From positions 1 through 16,538 of the forward strand of contig JAYEJW010000065.1 of assembly GCA_034716535.1 (NCBI GenBank): 16,538 nucleotides of DNA, read 5' to 3'. The notes below the pieces were generated by a model that saw nothing but the letters and a program-made list of their open reading frames with translations, was not told where the DNA came from and searched no databases. A program made the translations under genes and the position numbers. The stretch is from JAYEJW01 sp034716535 (lineage in GTDB: Bacteria > Pseudomonadota > Gammaproteobacteria > Chromatiales > Chromatiaceae). Of the stretch, positions 6,328 to 14,208 are shown in pieces; position 1 is the stretch's first letter; each line of letters starts with the position of its first letter.

Positions 6328-7596
6328 ATGGCCGATTTTCATCAGGAACCCCTGATTACTACGCTTCATGCCCTGTACGAGGCGTTCGACAGGGCGTCCT
6401 ATCTGACCAGTCTGGAGCGCCGGCTCGAGCAGCACGCCCAGCACGAGAGCATCAGCCTGTTGCTGCCGTCGCTGCATAGCGAGATGCAAAATGCGGGTGT
6501 CCTGGACCGCATCTTGGACGAGATCCAGGATGTGCGTTACCTGAACAACATCGTGGTCGCCTTGGGCTGCGCCCCGGAGGAGGCTCAGTTTCGCGAAGCC
6601 AAGGAATACTTCGGACGGCTGGAGACCCCGCAACGGGACGTCAGGGTCGTCTGGATCGACGGTCCCCGTATCCAGCATCTGCTCGGCGAGATGTCCGAGC
6701 GTGAGATCCCCACCGGCGTGCGGGGGAAGGGACAATCGGTCTGGGTGGCCCTGGGTTATCTCTTCGCGCGCGATGAGAGCGATGTCATCGCGCTGCACGA
6801 TTGCGACATCGTCACCTACGACCGGCTCCTCTTAGGCAGGCTCATCGAGCCGGTGGCAAACCCCAACAACGACTTCCAGTTCTGCAAGGGTTACTACGCC
6901 CGTATTTCCCCCACGGAAAGGGCGATGAAGGGACGCGCCACGCGGCTGTTCGTCACACCCTTCGTGGACACCCTGGCCCAGATCGTCTGCCAGCGGGGCC
7001 ACATCGAGCTGGAACGCTTCTTTCTCTACCACCGAGCGTTTAAGTATGCGCTGGCGGGGGAGTTCTGCTTCACGGCCGACCTGGCGCGCGGTCTCAACGT
7101 GGCCTATGACTGGGGGCTCGAGGTCGCGACCCTGTCCCAGGTCTATGATCAGCTCACGGCTCGGCAGATTGCTCAGATCGACCTCGCGCCCAACTACGAG
7201 CACAAGCACCAGGAGCTGTCTCCGGATGACATGGAACGCGGCTTGCATCGGATGGTGGTGGATATCGCCAAGTTCTATCTCACCTACATGCGCTCTCACG
7301 GAGTTCCGCTCGACGATGCCTTCGTGGATATGATCCTGCACAGTTACTATCAAACCGCCCTCAAGTACATCCGCAAGTACAGCTACGACGCCGACGTCAA
7401 CGCCCTGTCCTTCGATTTGTACGAGGAGGAGTCGGCTGCCAGTCATTTTCGCGGTTTTCTGTGGGATGCCTGGATGCAGAGTAAGGGCCCCCAGGAGGCC
7501 AAGCTCATCCCCTCATGGAACCGTGTCGCCTATACGTTCCCGGAAATCTACGATCGCCTGCTGGGGGCCGTGGAACAGGACAACGCAATGGTGTGA
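6328..7596 (+). CDS. GT81-like glycosyltransferase, probable glucosyl-3-phosphoglycerate synthase
   Basis: This 422-residue cytosolic enzyme probably joins a sugar nucleotide to 3-phosphoglycerate, the first step to glucosylglycerate, a compatible solute. The nucleotide-sugar part has TGVRGKGQSVWVALGYL (129-145) and the metal-binding DxD as DCD (158-160) in ALHDCDIVTYDR. FCKGYYARI follows, then YDWGLEVATLSQV (260-272) and NYEHKHQ near 289-295. These agree in order with GpgS-type GT-A enzymes; the substrate is inferred. GAGGAGGG sits 6 nt before the ATG. A dedicated phosphatase (GpgP type) would normally be needed for the second step, and none is encoded next to it here. A short hairpin (7603-7619) just after the stop lacks a T-run. 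Mannosyl transfer is an alternative. Confidence 0.75.
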   Translation: MADFHQEPLITTLHALYEAFDRASYLTSLERRLEQHAQHESISLLLPSLHSEMQNAGVLDRILDEIQDVRYLNNIVVALGCAPEEAQFREAKEYFGRLETPQRDVRVVWIDGPRIQHLLGEMSEREIPTGVRGKGQSVWVALGYLFARDESDVIALHDCDIVTYDRLLLGRLIEPVANPNNDFQFCKGYYARISPTERAMKGRATRLFVTPFVDTLAQIVCQRGHIELERFFLYHRAFKYALAGEFCFTADLARGLNVAYDWGLEVATLSQVYDQLTARQIAQIDLAPNYEHKHQELSPDDMERGLHRMVVDIAKFYLTYMRSHGVPLDDAFVDMILHSYYQTALKYIRKYSYDADVNALSFDLYEEESAASHFRGFLWDAWMQSKGPQEAKLIPSWNRVAYTFPEIYDRLLGAVEQDNAMV

Positions 7597-7683
7597 GGAA
7601 AACGCTGAGTGATTCAGCGCAGCCCTTCCTGAGGAGCGTCTCTGTCCGGGAACGGGTCCGTCTGTAATAGCCCGGTAATCCGC

Positions 7684-7689
7684 TATACT
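7684..7689 (+). promoter_or_regulatory. possible -10 box in front of the small ORF
   Basis: TATACT lies 20 nt before the GTG of a 36-codon open frame. The -35 region at a 17-nt spacing reads TCTGTA and is poor. It would start a transcript near 7696 that ends at the terminator at 7866-7891. Confidence 0.3.
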
Positions 7690-7709
7690 GAAATTACACT
7701 AGTTCCACT

Positions 7710-7820
7710 GTGACCGATCAGTTGCCCGGGCAGCTACGGGTGCTGAAAGACGAGGTCCAAGAGGTGCAGACGGCTGAAGAGATCGTCGAAGCCGTCGCCA
7801 AAGCGGAGGCGCAGACCTGA
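7710..7820 (+). CDS. 36-residue small ORF, function unknown
   Basis: A GTG-started frame reads MTDQLPGQLRVLKDEVQEV and ends KAEAQT. It is strongly charged, with a heptad-like helix (QLRVLKDEVQEVQTAEEIVEA). No ribosome-binding site is visible before the GTG, which weakens the case. It lies between a TATACT box and a strong terminator, so it could be a real micro-protein, a leader peptide for phhB, or simply part of a small RNA. I do not recognise a family. Confidence 0.35.
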   Translation: MTDQLPGQLRVLKDEVQEVQTAEEIVEAVAKAEAQT

Positions 7821-7865
7821 GAGCGCCTCCCGTCGATAACCCAAGAGGCGTCCATCCGACGCCTT

Positions 7866-7891
7866 AAGGCGCGGCCTTCGGGCCGCGTCTT
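7866..7891 (+). terminator. strong intrinsic terminator with UUCG tetraloop
   Basis: CGCGGCC (7870-7876) pairs with GGCCGCG (7881-7887) across a TTCG loop. The stem extends outward as AAGG with TCTT, including one G-U pair, and is followed by TTCCTT. It lies 35 nt before phhB, so it either ends the message of the small ORF or works as an attenuator for phhB. Confidence 0.8.
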
Positions 7892-7925
7892 TCCTTGTAC
7901 AAGCCGACCGACCGGACCCGTCAGT

Positions 7926-8228
7926 ATGAACAGGACCAAGTTGGATGCGGCCGCCATCGAGCGCGCGTTGATCGGGCTGAACGCCTCGTCCGTATCGCCG
8001 TGGATCCTGGTTGATGGCAAGCTGCACAAGGAGTTTCAGTTCCGAAACTTTGTGGATGCCTTCGGTTTCATGACCAAAGCGGCCTTGGCGGCGGAATCCA
8101 TGGACCACCACCCGGAGTGGTTCAACGTCTACAAGAGGGTGCGCGTGGACCTCGCCACCCATGACGCGGGCGGCATCACCGAGCTTGATTTCGCGTTGGC
8201 GGAGCGGATGGAAGCCCTGGCGGGTTAA
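7926..8228 (+). CDS. phhB: pterin-4a-carbinolamine dehydratase
   Basis: This 100-residue enzyme removes water from 4a-hydroxytetrahydropterin, the product of aromatic amino acid hydroxylases, so that tetrahydropterin can be recycled. It covers the full family length. The signature is MDHHPEWFNVY with H61 and H62, then the third active-site histidine H79 in LATHDAGGIT followed by ELDFALAERM. No phenylalanine hydroxylase gene is in the window; in many bacteria without one the protein is still kept, and other pterin-linked roles have been proposed. The ribosome site is poor. A strong terminator 35 nt upstream separates it from the small ORF. Confidence 0.94.
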   Translation: MNRTKLDAAAIERALIGLNASSVSPWILVDGKLHKEFQFRNFVDAFGFMTKAALAAESMDHHPEWFNVYKRVRVDLATHDAGGITELDFALAERMEALAG

Positions 8229-8236
8229 GGAGACGC

Positions 8237-8263
8237 CGATTTATACAGCGCTTCATTAAATCG
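8237..8263. terminator. possible bidirectional terminator between phhB and ppk
   Basis: CGATTTA (8237-8243) and TAAATCG (8257-8263) form a perfect 7-bp stem in the gap between two converging genes. The AT-rich stem gives short T-runs on both strands, but the 13-nt loop is long and no full U-tract follows. Confidence 0.25.
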
Positions 8264-8334
8264 CTCTCGCGACCACGTTGTGTCTGATCGCCCGGCCGTC
8301 CTTGGCCGTCCCGTCGTTCTCTGCCAGGGGGGCG

Positions 8335-10566
8335 TCAGTCCTGATCCTTGCTGCGCAACCGGCGGTGGAAGTGGTTCAGCAAGCGAGAGCGGATTTTCTT
8401 CTCTTTGTGCTTCGATGCCGCCGCCAGGCGCCGCTCGGCAACGCCGATCAGTGTCTCCTGCGCGCCTTTGGCGGAGTCGTCGGCCGGCTTGCGCTGGACG
8501 TAGGTGCCGTCGGGCTGCATGTCCCAGGCGGAGCGTTGGTCGGCGAGTTGGACATCCAGGATCAGACGCAGCTCCTGACGCATTTCCGGGTCCTCCACGG
8601 GGGCGTGCACCTCGACCCGGCTCTCCAGGTTGCGCTGCATCATGTCTGCGGAGCCGATGAAGTACTCCTCGTCGCCGCCGTTGCGGAAATAGATGATGCG
8701 GGCGTGCTCCAGGTAGCGCCCCACGATGCTCACCACCCGTGCGCCGTCCGAAAGACCCGGTATGCCGGGGCGGAAACGGCAGGTGTCGCGCACGATGAGA
8801 TCCACCTTGACCCCGGCACGACTCGCCCGGTAAAGGGCGCGGGTGATGTCCACGTCCTCCAGGGCATTCATCTTGATCTGGATGAGGCCGTCCCGGCCAG
8901 CCTCCTGGTGCCGGAGCTCGCGTTGGATCCGTTCGAGGATGACATGCTTCATCCTGTAGGGTGCGACCAGGGTCTTGCGGTAGCTCGGCGGCGGGGAGTA
9001 GCCGGTGAGGTAGTTGAACAGCTCGGTAATGTCCTGACCGATTTCCTCGTCGCAGCCGAGCATGCCGAGGTCCGTGTAGAGCTTGGACGTCCCCGAATGG
9101 TAGTTGCCCGTGCCCACATGGTAGTAGCGGCGCAGTTGGGCGTAGTCCCTCCGCACGACGAAGATGAGCTTGCTATGGGTCTTGAGTCCCAGCACGCCGT
9201 AGGTGACGTGGATGCCCTCGGCCTCCAGCCGCCGTGCCCAGCCGATATTTGCCGCCTCGTCGAAGCGGGCCTTGAGCTCCACGAGCACCGCTACCTGTTT
9301 GCCCATACGCGCCGCCTTGACAAGGGAGTCGAGGATGGCGCCCTCCGCGGAGGTGCGGTAGAGGGTCATCTTGATCGCCAGCACCTTGGGGTCCTCCGCG
9401 GCGGTGCGCAGGAAACGCTCCACTGTGGTGGCGAAGGACTCGTAGGGGTGCTGCAGCAACAGCGGGCCGTTCTCCCGGATGACGTGAAAGATGTTGCGGC
9501 GGTCGTTGGCCAGCAGCGGGTGGTCTCCCGGACGGTGGGGCTCGTCGTGCAGCTCCGGGAAGTCGAGGAAGGCCAGCTCGAAGAGATCGCGCAGGGCCAT
9601 CATGCCCTCGATCTCGAACACGTCCTCCTCCTCGTTCAGTCCCAGCTCCGCGGCCAGCATGCCGCGGTGGACCGGGTCCATACCCTTCTGCACCTCCAGA
9701 CGCACGATGGGCGCGAAGTGGCGCTCCCGCAGCTCCGTCTCGATCAGCTCCAGCAGGTCGTTGGCCGCCTCCTCGGACGGCTCGACAATGGCGTTGCGGG
9801 AGACCCGGAACAGCTCGCAGGTGCCGATCTCCATGCCGGGGAACAGCATGTCCAGGTTGTTGGCCATGAGATCATCCAGGGCAACGTAGGTGTTGGCACC
9901 ATCCACGCTGATCAGACGCTTAGACATGTCCTTGCTCACCGGCACCTTCACCCTGGCCATGTGGGTTTCGGTGCCGCCCGGGAAGCGCAGCGTCACCAGA
10001 AGGTTCAGCGCCAGGTTGGAGATGAAGGGGAAGGGGTGGGCCGGGTCCATGGCCAGCGGTGTGAGTATTGGGAAGATGTTGGTGCTGAAGTGCTCGCGCA
10101 GCCGTTTTCGGGCCGCTTCGGGCAGGTCCTCGAAGCGCACGACGCGGATATCGTGCACTTCGAGCAGGGCCGTGAGCTCGTCGAGGATGCGCTTCTGCTC
10201 CGCCTGAAGCTCCCGGCAAAGGGCGTGACAGTCCCGGACCTGCTGGGCGGGTGTTCGACCGTCCAGCGAGGGTCTGTGCACGCCCGCGGCGATCTGTTGC
10301 TTGAGACCGCCGATGCGCTTCATGAAAAACTCGTCGAGGTTGTTGCTGACGATGGCAAGAAACTTCACCCGCTCGAGCAGTGGTGTGCGGGGATCTGCCG
10401 CCTCGTGCAGTACCCGGCGGTTGAACTCGAGCCAGGTCAGCTCCCGGTTGAGGTAGAGCGCCGGATCGTCGAGGTCGATCTTGGGGACCTCGGGCGGTGC
10501 GATGTCGGGCATGATCTCGTCGTCGGTCTCGGCGTCGGGAGCGGATACTGCTTGGATGTCGTTCAT
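8335..10566 (-). CDS. ppk: polyphosphate kinase 1
   Basis: PPK1 makes inorganic polyphosphate from ATP by way of a phosphohistidine and can run in reverse. From the ATG at 10566 the protein has 743 residues, longer than the E. coli enzyme (688) because of an acidic N-terminal lead. The N-terminal domain begins at LYLNRELTWLEFNRRVLHEA and includes FLAIVSNNLDEFFMKRIGG. The two phospholipase-D-like domains carry the phosphorylated histidine H464 in GLKTHSKLIFVVRRD and the second histidine H621 in EHARIIYF, followed by YFIGSADMMQRNLESRVE. A start at 10614 would add 16 residues but has no ribosome site; GGAA before 10566 is weak as well. No exopolyphosphatase gene adjoins it. The gene converges on phhB and is divergent from cmoA. 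Confidence 0.97.
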   Translation of the reverse strand: MNDIQAVSAPDAETDDEIMPDIAPPEVPKIDLDDPALYLNRELTWLEFNRRVLHEAADPRTPLLERVKFLAIVSNNLDEFFMKRIGGLKQQIAAGVHRPSLDGRTPAQQVRDCHALCRELQAEQKRILDELTALLEVHDIRVVRFEDLPEAARKRLREHFSTNIFPILTPLAMDPAHPFPFISNLALNLLVTLRFPGGTETHMARVKVPVSKDMSKRLISVDGANTYVALDDLMANNLDMLFPGMEIGTCELFRVSRNAIVEPSEEAANDLLELIETELRERHFAPIVRLEVQKGMDPVHRGMLAAELGLNEEEDVFEIEGMMALRDLFELAFLDFPELHDEPHRPGDHPLLANDRRNIFHVIRENGPLLLQHPYESFATTVERFLRTAAEDPKVLAIKMTLYRTSAEGAILDSLVKAARMGKQVAVLVELKARFDEAANIGWARRLEAEGIHVTYGVLGLKTHSKLIFVVRRDYAQLRRYYHVGTGNYHSGTSKLYTDLGMLGCDEEIGQDITELFNYLTGYSPPPSYRKTLVAPYRMKHVILERIQRELRHQEAGRDGLIQIKMNALEDVDITRALYRASRAGVKVDLIVRDTCRFRPGIPGLSDGARVVSIVGRYLEHARIIYFRNGGDEEYFIGSADMMQRNLESRVEVHAPVEDPEMRQELRLILDVQLADQRSAWDMQPDGTYVQRKPADDSAKGAQETLIGVAERRLAAASKHKEKKIRSRLLNHFHRRLRSKDQD

Positions 10567-10845
10567 GGCGGGATTCCGGCTGCTTGATCGGGTCGGTGCT
10601 AGGGCTTGCGGCATTTTAGCAACGGTCAGATGCGGTTGTTTGGCCGATTCGTTAATCTTTGTCCGTCAGGTGCAAAGCTCAGCCGTACCATTGTGTTCGG
10701 ACGGTGCTCAGGGCTCGACCAAGGCCGGCTTGCGGGAAGCGTGCCGCTCTTGCACATGGAGGGCCGGCAGATGGTCACGAGCATTGGCAACGGCGGAGGA
10801 TTGCCGCCAGTCACCTACAATCTTAGCCGGCATTGATGTATCTGG

Positions 10846-11580
10846 ATGGACAAGGACGCGAAAGATGATCTGTTTTCCCGCCACCGCGACGCAGGGGCCG
10901 GGTTTCGCTTCGATAACGCGGTCGCGCGGGTGTTTCCCGACATGGTTCGTCGGTCCGTGCCCTGTTACCCGCAGCTGGTGGAGCTGACCGGGCTGCTTGG
11001 CGAGCGCTTTATCCGCCCGGGGACCCGTTGTTACGACCTGGGCTGCTCTTTGGGCGCGGTCACCTTGTCGATCATGGAGAGGGTGCCGGAACCAACCTGT
11101 CAGTTCGTTGCGGTGGACAACTCGCCGGCCATGGTGGCCGCGCTTGCCGGCCGGTTGCGCGGGACGCCCGCCCGGGAGCGGGTCAACGCTGTCTGTGCCG
11201 ACCTGTCATCGGTCCGCATCGAGAATGCGTCCCTGGTGGTGCTCAATCTTACCCTCCAGTTCATCCGGCCGGACCGTCGGCTGGGGCTCCTGAGCGACAT
11301 ACGCCGCGCCCTGGTACCCGGCGGGGCCCTCATCCTCAGCGAGAAGATCCGCGCCGCCGATCCCGAGGCGGACCGCCTGCTCACCGTCTTGCATGAGGAT
11401 TACAAGCGCGCCAGAGGTTACAGCGAGCTGGAGATCAGCCGAAAGCGGGCTGCCCTCGACCAGGTGCTGATACCGGACGACCTGGAGCTGCACCAGGAGC
11501 GGCTGCACAGAGCCGGTTTTCGCCGCTCTCTGCGCTGGTTTCAGTGCCTGAATTTCGTGTCCTTTCTCGCGTGGACCTGA
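10846..11580 (+). CDS. cmoA: carboxy-S-adenosyl-L-methionine synthase
   Basis: CmoA converts S-adenosyl-methionine and prephenate to carboxy-SAM, the donor used by CmoB for wobble uridine 34 of tRNA. The 244-residue protein has the family opening DNAVARVFPDMVRRSVPCY (23-41), the SAM site YDLGCSLGAVTLSI (63-76) and VAVDNSPAMV (88-97). NLTLQFIRP comes next, then LILSEKI and the closing RAGFRRSLRWFQCLNF. A stop codon lies in frame 12 nt before the ATG, so the start is the only ATG possible. The ribosome site is weak. The reading frame overlaps that of cmoB, indicating translation coupling. A TACAAT at 10816-10821 may be the -10 box but lacks a matching -35. Confidence 0.95.
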   Translation: MDKDAKDDLFSRHRDAGAGFRFDNAVARVFPDMVRRSVPCYPQLVELTGLLGERFIRPGTRCYDLGCSLGAVTLSIMERVPEPTCQFVAVDNSPAMVAALAGRLRGTPARERVNAVCADLSSVRIENASLVVLNLTLQFIRPDRRLGLLSDIRRALVPGGALILSEKIRAADPEADRLLTVLHEDYKRARGYSELEISRKRAALDQVLIPDDLELHQERLHRAGFRRSLRWFQCLNFVSFLAWT

Positions 11581-12608
11581 GCCCGCCACGTCCCCTCTCG
11601 GCGACGAGAGGGAGCAGCCGGGCTTTTCCCGCCCCGGATCGCTATGAGGCCTCCTTCGCGCTGCTGCGGGAGGCGGGATTCGGTGCTTGGACCGACGCCC
11701 TGGAGCGGGACCTCTCTGAGCGTCTACAGCCCGGGAGCCACGGCGACATGTCGCGTTGGCAAAGGGCGGTCTCCGAGCTACCAGACATCTCCCCGGACCA
11801 GCTCGACCTTGCTGCGCCCAGCGTAGGAGTCGTGGCGGCACCACTGGTCGATCAAGGGCTGCAGCAGAAGATCCGCGACCTGCTGTTGGAGCTTCACCCC
11901 TGGCGCAAGGGACCTTTTCACCTGCACGGGGTTCAGGTCGACAGCGAGTGGCGTTCGGACAGGAAGTGGGCCCGTCTTGAGCCGGCGATCTCCCCGCTCG
12001 ACGGTCGCGCAGTGCTCGATGTGGGCTGTGGCAACGGCTACTATTGTTGGCGCATGGCGGGGGCCGGGGCGCAGGTGGTCCTGGGCATCGATCCGACGAT
12101 CCTCTACCTGATGCAGTTCCTTGCGATCGACCGCTTCCTGCGGGTCCCGCAGGTGGCGGTTCTGCCCCTGGCGCTGGAGGACCTGCCCGCCGGCATGACC
12201 GGCTTCGACACCGTCTTCTCCATGGGTGTGCTCTACCATCGACGCTCCCCCATGGATCACCTCCAGGATCTGCGCGGGCTGTTGCGACGGGGTGGCGAGC
12301 TTGTGCTCGAGACCCTGGTCCTGGAGGGGGAGGCTGATCGGGTCCTGGTTCCCGAGGGGCGCTATGCCAGGATGCGCAATGTTTGGTTCATCCCGGCTCC
12401 CGCGGCCGTGATCACCTGGCTGGGACGCTGCGGCTTCCGCCGGGTCCGTCTCGTGGAGGTGAACGCCACCGGGATCGAAGAGCAGCGGGCCACGCCCTGG
12501 ATGCGGTTCCAGTCTCTCGCAGATTTCCTCGATCCCAACGACCCGACGCGGACGGTGGAGGGGCTGCCTGCGCCGCGCCGGGGGATCTTCATCGCCGAGG
12601 CGGGTTGA
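11544..12608 (+). CDS. cmoB: tRNA U34 carboxymethyltransferase
   Basis: CmoB transfers the carboxymethyl group of carboxy-SAM to 5-hydroxyuridine 34, giving cmo5U in tRNA. Up to 354 residues are encoded. Family marks include LHPWRKGPFHLHGVQVDSEW, the Rossmann motif LDVGCGNGYYCWRMAGAG with GIDPTILYL, the highly conserved FSMGVLYHRRSPMDHL, LVLETLVLEG, and the C-terminal MRFQSLADFLDPNDP. The start is unsure: GTG codons at 11544, 11559 and 11571 all lie within or at the end of cmoA, and none has a clear ribosome site. Similarity to E. coli CmoB begins only near RYEASFALLREAGF, so the later GTG codons are also plausible. It forms an operon with cmoA. Confidence 0.95.
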   Translation: MPEFRVLSRVDLSPPRPLSATRGSSRAFPAPDRYEASFALLREAGFGAWTDALERDLSERLQPGSHGDMSRWQRAVSELPDISPDQLDLAAPSVGVVAAPLVDQGLQQKIRDLLLELHPWRKGPFHLHGVQVDSEWRSDRKWARLEPAISPLDGRAVLDVGCGNGYYCWRMAGAGAQVVLGIDPTILYLMQFLAIDRFLRVPQVAVLPLALEDLPAGMTGFDTVFSMGVLYHRRSPMDHLQDLRGLLRRGGELVLETLVLEGEADRVLVPEGRYARMRNVWFIPAPAAVITWLGRCGFRRVRLVEVNATGIEEQRATPWMRFQSLADFLDPNDPTRTVEGLPAPRRGIFIAEAG

Positions 12609-12970
12609 ACGACGGGAGATTCACCGCCGGAGCAAGGGGTATGGCGAGAATGGTAGCCTCAAGTGGAGCGATCGCAAGGCGGTTACCGGGACGTTTCGGC
12701 AGCTCGCGACGACCGGTGCGAGGCGAATTGTGCGTCGCCTAGGAGTCGCCGCGGCTGATGATCGTCTGGTGATCTGCAGTGGCGCAGGCCAGGCCGTGCG
12801 TACACCGGAGCGCGGCATAAAATCAGAGTCTGTTACCGAAGCCCCAAAGGCCAACCAAGGGGCTCATCGTTCCCGCGTTCGACATAGGGCCGCCAATGGC
12901 CCCGGACCTTGACGTCATTTTCCCTGGGATGCTCATCTCGGTTGTTTCGATCAAGAATCAGGAGCTCTTG
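12609..12970. other. 362-bp gap between converging cmoB and chaA
   Basis: No convincing gene was found. One plus-strand frame stays open from about 12640 to 12912 and reads RIVRRLGVAAADDRLVICSG, faintly like part of a PLP aminotransferase, but it lacks a start and support. A hairpin with AGCCCC (12840-12845) and GGGGCT (12859-12864) has a 13-nt loop and no T-run. The stretch could hold decayed coding sequence. Confidence 0.5.
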
Positions 12971-14110
12971 TCAGGGATTGAAGATCAGGAAGACATAGGC
13001 GAAAAACAGAACAAGGTGAAGGGCGCCCTGCAGGATATTGGTGCGTCCGCCGGTAAAGGTCAGGGCGCTGACAGCCAGTGTAAGCAGCAACAGGAGCGTC
13101 TCTACATCATTGAGACCCAGTTCGACGTACCGGTCTATCACCAGGGAAATCGTCAGGACGGCTGGCACCGTAAGGCCGATCGTTGCCAGTGCCGAGCCCA
13201 GTAGGATATTGACGGAGCGCTGCAATTGGTTGGCCCGTGCGGCATGTAAGGCCCCGATTCCTTCCGGTGTCAGCACAAGTATGGCGATGATCAGTCCGCC
13301 AAGCGCTACCGGCGCGCCCATGCCCTCGATCCCGAAATCGACAAACAGGGCCAGCTTTTTTGAGAGCAATACCACGGGGAGCATGGTCAGGAGCAGCAAA
13401 ACCGCATGGTAGAGCACTGAGCGAACCTCGAGATGATCGACTCGTTTGCCCGCTTCGCTTTCCGCCGCCCGGTGAGGCGTCTGGGCACGCTCGCCCGGCT
13501 GCAGGAACAGGCCTTTGTGGCGTACGGTCTGGATGCCGAGGAATACGCCGTAAAGCAAAATCGTGATGGTCGCGAAGAAGACTTCCTGGTAGGGCGTAAA
13601 GGTGGGCAGCGGCGTTGAAACCGTGACCTTGGGCAGGACGAGGGTCAGCACCGACAGGGTGACTAGAACGGCCAGGAAGGCCTTGGCGCCCTGCAGGTTG
13701 TAGTGTTGCTCCCGGTGCTTCAATCCGCCGATGAGCAGCGTGATTCCGACCATCCCGTTCAGCACGATCATCAGTACTGCGAACATGGTGTCGCGCGCCA
13801 GGGTGGGCTCGTTCGCGCCGGAAAGCATGATCGACGCGATGAGGGACACCTCGATGCTGATCACGGACAGCGTAAGGATGAGCGTGCCGTAGGGTTCGCC
13901 GAGCTGCTCGGCGAGAAAGTCGGCGTGACGGACCACCCCGAAGGAACACCAGAGCATGGTCGCAAATATCCACAGGAACAGTGCTACCGTCTTCAGGTCG
14001 GGAGCAAGGCCCGCAAGCAGCACATCACTGAAAAGGTAGAACAGTACGGTGGTGAACGTACCGAACAGGAAGGCACTTTCCTGCAGAAAAAAATCCTTTG
14101 CATATTTCAT
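12971..14110 (-). CDS. chaA: ChaA-type Ca2+(Na+)/H+ antiporter
   Basis: This inner-membrane protein of the CaCA exchanger family expels calcium, sodium or potassium in exchange for protons, helping under salt or alkaline stress. From the ATG at 14110 it has 379 residues and about eleven hydrophobic segments. The two inverted alpha-repeat motifs are present: GEPYGTLILTLSVISIEVSL (from residue 71, with E87) and VLTPEGIGALHAARANQLQR (with E283), followed by LLGSALATIGLTVP. FSFGVVRHADFLA-like residues near 57-66 match E. coli ChaA. The hydrophilic loop at about 205-230 replaces the acidic, histidine-rich loop of E. coli ChaA. An upstream start at 14212 would overlap the preceding gene and add 34 residues unlike the family; I therefore prefer 14110, although its GGAA site is weak. 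Confidence 0.93.
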   Translation of the reverse strand: MKYAKDFFLQESAFLFGTFTTVLFYLFSDVLLAGLAPDLKTVALFLWIFATMLWCSFGVVRHADFLAEQLGEPYGTLILTLSVISIEVSLIASIMLSGANEPTLARDTMFAVLMIVLNGMVGITLLIGGLKHREQHYNLQGAKAFLAVLVTLSVLTLVLPKVTVSTPLPTFTPYQEVFFATITILLYGVFLGIQTVRHKGLFLQPGERAQTPHRAAESEAGKRVDHLEVRSVLYHAVLLLLTMLPVVLLSKKLALFVDFGIEGMGAPVALGGLIIAILVLTPEGIGALHAARANQLQRSVNILLGSALATIGLTVPAVLTISLVIDRYVELGLNDVETLLLLLTLAVSALTFTGGRTNILQGALHLVLFFAYVFLIFNP

Positions 14111-14208
14111 TATCGGAAATTCCGGTTCTGGTGGATCAAGGGGAACGCGAACGAACAACCAGGCTCGTTTCCCTTGTGGTTCAGGGATCGGACGCGCTGG
14201 CGCTGCGC

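Noticed and set aside
8278..10587. A 769-codon open frame on the plus strand, antisense to ppk
   Set aside because: It mirrors the ppk frame in GC-rich DNA. The translation is rich in valine, histidine and leucine, resembles no family, and ppk is unmistakable on the other strand.
12868..12895. A GTTCGA sequence resembling a tRNA T-loop
   Set aside because: The flanking bases cannot form the T-arm stem and no anticodon or D-arm is visible upstream.
12640..12912. An open frame with a faint PLP-aminotransferase look
   Set aside because: There is no start codon context, the similarity covers about 20 residues from memory only, and no other conserved motif follows.
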